Of a stretch of 64,000 nt of DNA, positions 57,850 to 64,000 are shown one piece after another (the first letter of the stretch is position 1; every line of letters begins with the position of its first letter). Position numbers and translations under genes: made by a program. The notes below the pieces were generated by a model that had not been told where the DNA came from, did not search any database, and saw nothing but the letters and a program-made list of their open reading frames with translations. The stretch is taken from assembly GCF_050624435.1 (NCBI RefSeq), contig NC_134538.1:113038437-113102436 (forward strand), read 5' to 3'. This DNA is from Tenrec ecaudatus. Its lineage: Eukaryota > Chordata > Mammalia > Afrosoricida > Tenrecidae.

Positions 57850-58020
57850 CATGTCGTGAGGTATCCTAGTGACAGTGACTGCGTGCTTGACTGCAAATCA
57901 TATCAGGTGAATGATGAAGCCCACCAGGCTGATGGTTCGACCTAGCTTTCTCCATGACAGAAAGACGTGGTGGTCTGTTTTCAAAAGTTTCAGCTTTAAA
58001 AATCCTAAGGACAAGGTGTC
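57850..58020 (+). mobile_element. AfroSINE, diverged
   Basis: GTATCCTAGTGACAGTGACT (head), GCCCACCAGGCTGATGGTTC, GACAGAAAGACGTGGTGGTC and TTTCAGCTTTAAAAATCC. The 3' end is not clear. Confidence 0.65.
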
Positions 58021-58329
58021 TTTTGTCCTATAAGTTTGTTAAGAGCCAACATTGGCTTTCTGTCAAGATTTTTTTTGTTGTTTTGTTTGATTGAATAGCA
58101 TTTAGGGGAGTCCTAAGCTGTTACTGTGCTTGGCTGGGTCACACAAGGGATTAAGATTCTTAAATACATCGAGAAGTGGCTCAGCAGAAAGGCCTGGCAA
58201 TCTATTTCTAGGAAAATAGATGATCAAATTCTTTGTGGAACTTATTTTATGGAATTGCCACCAAGCAATTCTAAGACAACAGCAAACAGTTTTGTTTGTA
58301 TATCCTCTAGTAGTGTATTAATCATATAG

Positions 58330-59110
58330 TCCCTCTCCTCCACCATGATGGATGCTTGATATACTGTTTGCCAAAAGGAACTTAGCGGGATTATAAAGAA
58401 ATCACGTGGTGGCCCCATCTGATCTTCTCTACCTACACTAGGGGTCTGGGAGAGAATAAAATTTCCCACCAGCCACGAGGTATAAATCAGACATGCCTCC
58501 ACCTTCTGTCCTATTTTACCCTATTTTCCCACTTGGTGCCAGGGTCCCACAGAACTGACAGACAATTGTGGGGGCTTATTAGGGTAGCTAACTAGTTACA
58601 CAATGTGAAGGGCACAATTGTTTTATCCGCAATGTCTCTTCTCAGCAAAGCTGTCAGGAATGTCTCTCTGGTCCTGCGACTTTCAGCCAGGTGATTCCTA
58701 GGCCTCTACCCCTTTGGGCCAGGAAACCAGCCTGTCTGCCCTGGCTGAAAGTCTCAGTGCTGCTTCACTTCGCAGATTCATGGACTCTGCGCCGTAGTCT
58801 CTGCTGCCTCTGGTCTTGTTGCTCCTTTGCTATGCTCAGTCTTGGCGGAGCTCGTCTGCTCCATTCATGATCCCCGTGCTGCCGTCTCTTGCCTCTGCCA
58901 CTCCACATAGTTGTCTCACACATGCTCCATCGGTGGCTCCTCTTCCTTGATGCCCACAGGCTTTCCTGTTCCTGCTTCCCTATGGCTCCCTCTTACATAT
59001 TCTGTGGGATGGTCAGAACGGCCAGCCTCCTAGCGGAAGTCCTCTACATCTCATTTGCATGCTCTGACGCCTTCACACGCTGGGAGTTACAAAGATTAAG
59101 CACAGGATAG
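58330..59110. other. GC-richer block, possibly ERV/LTR-derived
   Basis: It contains ACAATTGTGGGGGCTTATTA, CTCAGTGCTGCTTCACTTCG and CGGAGCTCGTCTGCTCCATT, which look like endogenous LTR sequence in tone, and no coherent frame. Boundaries and family are not determined. Confidence 0.3.
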
Positions 59111-59694
59111 CCATATTCAGCAATTTCACGTTATCATAGACTAGTATATGTTTTGTACTATAAAAAGTCTCCAAAAATTAATATTCCTTTTTTTAAATAA
59201 GAAACGTGATATGGTAAAATTTCTCATTCTTTCAGCAATCATGGTCGTTGCTTCTCATATAGCATTCTGATTCTGAAATCAGTTTTGTCTACTGAGAATT
59301 AAAAAGCTTTTGGTACACCTTTCTGGGAATACGGATACTGAGAAACTAAGCCATTTCAGATGCCTGACAATTGGCTCGAGTTAAGTTGTTCTCTCAAATG
59401 AGCTAAGAATATAACTGTACTATTAGTAACAGTAAGGGAGCGTTAAAACCAGCTTTACTTGGAAATCCTTGCATTTAATAACTTAGTGTATCTATGCTCA
59501 GTCTACTATTACCTTTTTAGTTCAGCTTATTTTGGCGACTTCACAGATGAAATTAAAATAAAATGAAATCATTCATTTTAGAGAAGCTTTCAATTATATG
59601 TTATGCACAATTGTTAGAATATTTCTATTCTCAGTTCACTTTTCTGTTCTCACTTCGCGTGCCATCTTTGGCAGACACACTGTTGTTGATGATG
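59111..59694. other. Unassigned, AT-rich
   Basis: No recognised feature. Confidence 0.35.
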
Positions 59695-60235
59695 TTGTAG
59701 TTGTTGCCAGGTGCTGTCAAGTCCATTCCATCTCAGAGCCACCTCATAGTACTTAAAACATAACGCGTAACCCCCAGGCCTGCTTCACCATACTCACAAT
59801 TGTTCTTGTGTTTGAGCCCAGAGCTGTAGCCACTGCGCCAACCCGTCTTGTTGAGGATCTTCCTCTTTTTCACTGTCCCTCCACTTTACCAAACATGATG
59901 CCCTTTTCCTGGGACTGGCCTTTCCTGATAGCATGTCCAAATTACATGAGACAATGTCTTTCCTTTCTTGCTTTTAAGGAGCATTTTAGCTGGACCGCTC
60001 CTAAGACAGAGTGACTTGTTCTTTTGGCGGTTCATGGAACTTTCAAAATCATTCGTCAACACTATAGTTAAAATGAATCCATTCTTCTTCAATCTTCCTC
60101 ATTCAATGACCAATTTTCACATGTGTGTGAGGGGATTGAAAATGCCATGGCTTGGGTCAGGGACACCTCAGTTCTTAAAGTAGCACCCTTGCTTTGCAAT
60201 ACTGTAAAGAGGTGTATTCGACATACTATTAGAAA
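59695..60235 (-). mobile_element. RTE LINE, 3' end (~540 bp)
   Basis: GTTGCCAGGTGCTGTCAAGT, ATACTCACAATTGTTCTTGT, GTTGAGGATCTTCCTCTTTT, ACTTTACCAAACATGATGCC, GAAAATGCCATGGCTTGGGT and GTAAAGAGGTGTATTCGACA are the antisense RTE 3' end. It is the best preserved of the small RTE copies. Confidence 0.9.
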
Positions 60236-60399
60236 CCTGTTTAATTAAGTGGAAAAAATCATCAGAAACAAACAAAAATCTGGGACTTAGCTCTCTACTG
60301 AGAATTGAAATAGAAGAAATGAATGAAATAACTATAAAATGCACAAGGCTCACCTCTGCTGCCCATGTGGTAACTTTAGCAAATGATACTGGTAAACCT

Positions 60400-61000
60400 A
60401 GATAATTATTTGCATAAAAATGAAACAGGATCCATACTTCACACCATATACAAAACCAAACTCAAAATGGATCAAATAATTAATTGCGAACTGTGAAACT
60501 ATGAAGTTACTGTAAGATAATATAGGGACAAAACTATGGGTTCTAATTTATGGCATACATATACCGTGAAACATAACTGAAATGCACAAACAATAGGATA
60601 CAATGTAGAGAAGTATGCATTGACATAAAATAAGTTATTATACACACCAAATGTTTTTACCAAAGAGTAAGACAAGGACCGGCAGGCTGGGAAACATTGG
60701 CTGGCAATAACATCTGACGAGGGTCTAATCCGTAAGAGATGCAGGGAGTGCTGCAGGGACTCAACAGCAAAAAGACAAATAATCCGATCAATGGCCAAGG
60801 ACATGAGCAGACACTGCAACAAATAAATAATCAATTATAGATAATGACAAGAAGGTGGAAACATCCAAATTCTTCATCAACAAATGAATGAGTAAACAAA
60901 TTACGATACAGCTATGCAGTGGAGTCTTGTAAATTATGAGGAATAATAGAGTCCAGGAAAACATTTTATAAGATAGACATGTTTCCTTGAACAATCAACA
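60400..61000 (+). mobile_element. Old L1 ORF2 C-terminal fragment
   Basis: Sense-strand ORF2 blocks: CCATACTTCACACCATATAC and CAAACTCAAAATGGATCAAA (encoding FTPY..K.KMDQ), GACGAGGGTCTAATCCGTAA, GGCCAAGGACATGAGCAGAC and CATCAACAAATGAATGAGTA. It is full of stops. Confidence 0.75.
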
Positions 61001-61818
61001 ATCAGTAGACAAAATAGGCAACATTTTTTGAAAAAGAAAGATGAGATATCAGGAAAAGGTAGGAAAATCTAAGTTCCAGAGGCAAGGAAAGCAAGGTAAA
61101 CACACAGAAAGAGCGAATGTCCTGAGAGTCTAGAATAGTAGTCAACGCTTGAGAACAGAATACGTGTGAATATTTTAATAAGGAGCTAATTTTCTGTGTA
61201 AACCTTGACCTAAACACAATAAAGTACTCCACATTAAATAAATAATCACATGGAAAATAACATCTAAAATATTTTTAATGTTTTGATTATATCTCGTCTC
61301 CATCAGATGTATGCACTTGTTTATGAATCTATTTTCTCCACTACTATGCTTTGATTTTTATTTATTTCCAAACGGGGTGGGTTTTCTAGGATGGTTAAGT
61401 CTGCTGAGGCACGTGTGCAGCACACTGGACCAGTGGCGGAAGCGGTGGCCCAGCCTCTCCTTGGCAAGTCCCTTAGGGTAGAAGGCACTTGGGAACGCAT
61501 GCTAGCCTTTAGAAATGATATCATGTGTTTCTTTGTTGAGTCAGATTAAATTGCAGGAACCTCAAAAATTTTACAGAATACTAAAATTATATCCTTATCT
61601 AATAATTATTAAATAAAACATATCAACAGGTAATGAATTAATTGTCTTAGGTAGCTTCATATGAAGTTCTATGTTTTCATTGCTTTCTATTCTATGTATT
61701 CTAATTTATTCCAATTTAATAAGATATTTTTATATTCTCAAAGATTCATTCTTATTTGATGCTTCCCCCTTATTCTTTACTTGGGATTAAAATAGTTACT
61801 GAGAACTAATTTTAATTT
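61001..61818. other. Unassigned
   Basis: May include more decayed L1 up to about 61140. No other element is recognised. Confidence 0.3.
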
Positions 61819-61975
61819 CGGAGCCCCGGTGGAATAGTTGTTATGCATTAGGCTGCTGGAAATTGCAAGGTCAGAAGTTTCCACCAAAAGAGAAAGCTAA
61901 GTCTTTCTACTCCCATAAAGAGCTACAGTTTCAGAAACCCAGAGGGGCAGGAGTCATAATCGATAGCAGTGTTTT
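61819..61975 (+). mobile_element. AfroSINE
   Basis: The head GGAGCCCCGGTGGAATAGTT, then GGCTGCTGGAAATTGCAAGG, CATAAAGAGCTACAGTTTCA and GAAACCCAGAGGGGCAGGAG, ending AATCGATAGCAGTG. All blocks are in order. Confidence 0.9.
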
Positions 61976-62101
61976 GTCCATTTGGTTGAGGTGTCATTTA
62001 CTAAATTACCTTAAGTATATTATTTAAACATCACCATAAATCAATGATCCAGGCATAACTGTATTTTTTATATGTACATACATCATTTATCATTGATTCT
62101 T

Positions 62102-62250
62102 TTTTTTACATTTTATTAGGGGCTCATACAACTCTTATCACAATCCATACGTATACATACATCAATTGTATAAAGCACATCTGACCTGATGCCAAGGGCT
62201 TAAGTGGAGAGCAAATGCTTTGAAATTGATTAGGGAAAAGAATGTACAGG
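62102..62250 (-). mobile_element. Very short 5'-inverted (twin-primed) L1
   Basis: From 62102 to 62183 the L1 3' terminus is antisense: an eight-T run (from about 62100), ACATTTTATTAGGGGCTCAT, CTTATCACAATCCATACGTA and TATAAAGCACATCTG. At 62184 the orientation flips and the adjacent upstream L1 segment follows in sense orientation: CTGATGCCAAGGGCTTAAGT, GGAGAGCAAATGCTTTG and GAATGTACAGG. The two pieces are contiguous in the L1 consensus (joined at GTACAG), so this is one insertion of about 150 bp with its 5' half inverted. Confidence 0.85.
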
Positions 62251-62754
62251 CATAACTATTATCCTCAATTTTATTTTTTTCTGATGAGGTCCAGGATCAC
62301 ATATATTTAGAAATAATTTTCACATTTGAATTTTACAACTGGAGCAAATGAACTTTATTTAGTATATTTGTCTTTATGTCACTATTTATGTTGTGTTATC
62401 TAAAAATATACATTAAGCTGTTGATGGAAAATGATAATTAAATCATGGAATAAACACAAATTATATATGTCACAGCTCTGTATACATATACACATAATAC
62501 ATAACATTCATTGATTTCAAAAACTATATATAATTCATTCATTTAACAACAATTCTATATTAGCCTAGGCCATAAATAAGCAATAATAAGACAATAAAAA
62601 ACTGAAAGACTGCCATAGATTGAAAGAGACTAAGGAAATAAGAACAAATGGTGCCCAAATCCATTGTGCTGCCACTGGTTGATTAATTCTGTAACCAAAA
62701 ATGTATGTTAGTAAAAAAGCTGGTGAGATTCAAGTAAAATCTATAATTTAGCTA
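62251..62754. other. Unassigned, very AT-rich
   Basis: No recognised feature. Confidence 0.35.
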
Positions 62755-62912
62755 ATAGTATTACCAAGGTTAATGTCTTCATTTGATGAATGCATGATGG
62801 TCTGTACAACTCTAGGGGGAATTGGATAAAATATGTACAGGAACTTTCTGTGCTGTATTTAAATTTTTTCTGTGTATTCTCAACAATTCAAACTAAAAAA
62901 TTTTTATTTACT
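62755..62912 (+). mobile_element. Old L1 3' end
   Basis: GGTCTGTACAACTCTAGGGG, TACAGGAACTTTCTGTGCTG and AACAATTCAAACTAAAAAAT resemble the 3' UTR end of old mammalian L1 ('gaactttctgtac' motif). Confidence 0.5.
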
Positions 62913-64000
62913 TAAAATATTTTTCAGCACTTACCTTTTGCTAAACATTAATAAGGGGAGACCGTAATGAAGAGGGGACCCCTAAGAGAGCCCTGTCTTC
63001 AATGAGTTCAGTTATACTGCGAAACAAGAAGGCAGATGTGTATGTACATGGAATTTCATAGAGAAAATACAGGCACAAATGAGAGAGAAAACAACTGTAA
63101 GAGAAGAGAAAATAGGTGGAATTCAGAAAATATTTCACAAATCTATTATGTAACCTTAATTTTATTGTGATAAAAACAGATATTATTTACAGGGTACTAT
63201 CACTTCCTAAGATCTATTGTGGGTAAAAGATTTATGCCTATAAATAATAGGCAAGAATACACATATAATTTTATTTACTATATTATTTATATAATTCTAA
63301 TTAATGTAGTGGTATAAAATTTTCCTAATTCAGGAACAGTTCTCTCCAGATACTAATGTTCCCATGAAATCAGTCTTGATACTTTAAGTATTTCAGTTGA
63401 TAGGAGACATTTTATGTTAGAATGTTCTCTCAGAGCATATTTTTATATGCTCTGGTAGTTAGGTTTGTAGAAAATGTTCATTTTTTCAGGGAACAGTGAC
63501 TTATACTGGAAATTTATATCAGTCTATCGATCATGGCATCTGTCACATTTAAAACACTTTGTCTTATTGTATTCCTGAATTATTGAAAAAATGCTGCATT
63601 TAATAGGTAAATGGAAACTAATGCAGTAATTGCACTTGGTCAGGGCTTTATATGATGAATATTCATAAAAAGAGCATTCTTGAGAGAATAATTATAAATC
63701 AATTACAGGACAAAGATCATGTGTTTTCTGTGCTCTGGCTTTATAACAAACCATTTAGAAATCCATTAAGAAAAGGTCCTCTGAGCCAATGAAATTCTGT
63801 GCATGTCGCTGTGAGTTTGGTCACTGTAAATACAGGATTGGAAGGGCTTTGTGAACATTCAAATAGATTTTAGCCAACACCCTGCGGTCCATTTTCTATC
63901 GGTAAAATGCCTACAAGTTTACACTTGCAGGGTTCTCAAGAAAACCAGATGGACCACATTACCATTTGGCTTCTTTTGAACTGTATGAAAGCATGACCTT
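62913..64000. other. Unassigned AT-rich single-copy-looking sequence
   Basis: No repeat recognised. The segment 63420-64000 is repeat-free with balanced composition and homeodomain-type words (ATTATAAATCAATTACAGG), a weak candidate for non-coding conservation. Confidence 0.3.

Noticed and set aside
60499..60834. 111-codon minus-strand open frame with hydrophobic character
   Set aside because: It is antisense to an old L1 ORF2 fragment; the hydrophobicity reflects complementing an A-rich strand.
1..64000. CRISPR array, operon, prophage, plasmid origin or bacterial-type promoter
   Set aside because: The sequence is mammalian; no regularly spaced direct repeats with unique spacers and no dense coding were seen.
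1..64000. tRNA genes
   Set aside because: tRNA-like A/B-box words occur only as heads of AfroSINEs, not as complete cloverleaf genes.

Overview
The window is nuclear DNA from a placental mammal, almost certainly an afrotherian. It is AT-rich and non-operonic, with no open reading frame longer than about 155 codons. It is packed with afrotherian interspersed repeats: AfroSINEs (tRNA-headed SINEs ending near a GAGTCGGAATCGACTC-like motif), RTE LINEs of the RTE1_LA type, and an L1 lineage whose long 3' UTR ends in CCCCAATAAAATGATTTTT. A 196-bp non-autonomous hAT at 44893-45088 matches the SPIN family. SPIN is known from tenrec but is not reported from elephant, so a tenrec (Echinops-like) genome is my best guess. 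All family names come from remembered consensus sequences; no search was run.

I found no convincing protein-coding exon, functional RNA gene, CRISPR array or operon. The short ORFs are explained by transposon remnants or by chance. The window is best read as intergenic or deep intronic DNA.

Layout. 0-10 kb: AT-rich DNA with a 0.3-kb and a 1.9-kb minus-strand RTE copy, the latter with a recognisable endonuclease region, then a cluster of AfroSINEs, a U6 snRNA fragment and a plus-strand L1 3' end. 10-25 kb: mostly single-copy-looking sequence with a GC-rich tandem duplication near 13.6 kb, an old L1 ORF2 end, a polyadenylated retro-like unit at 16.5-17.3 kb and SINE/MIR fragments. 25-30 kb: tandem MaLR-like LTR pieces and a Tigger DNA transposon end with a transposase C-terminus. 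30-43 kb: RTE fragments, a head-to-head pair of L1 3' ends (33.6-36.1 kb), a split RTE and an ERVL-type LTR. 44-52 kb: the most layered part, with SPIN inside an AfroSINE, an LTR and a second hAT inside an L1, and a mariner inside another L1. 52-64 kb: SINEs, RTE fragments, a tiny mRNA retrocopy with a target-site duplication, an L1 ORF2 remnant and a very short 5'-inverted L1.

The 'system' here is the fossil record of retrotransposition and DNA transposition. AfroSINEs probably depended on LINE machinery, and the nesting gives relative ages. I see no previously undescribed functional system, and several stretches of 0.5-4 kb hold nothing I can identify.
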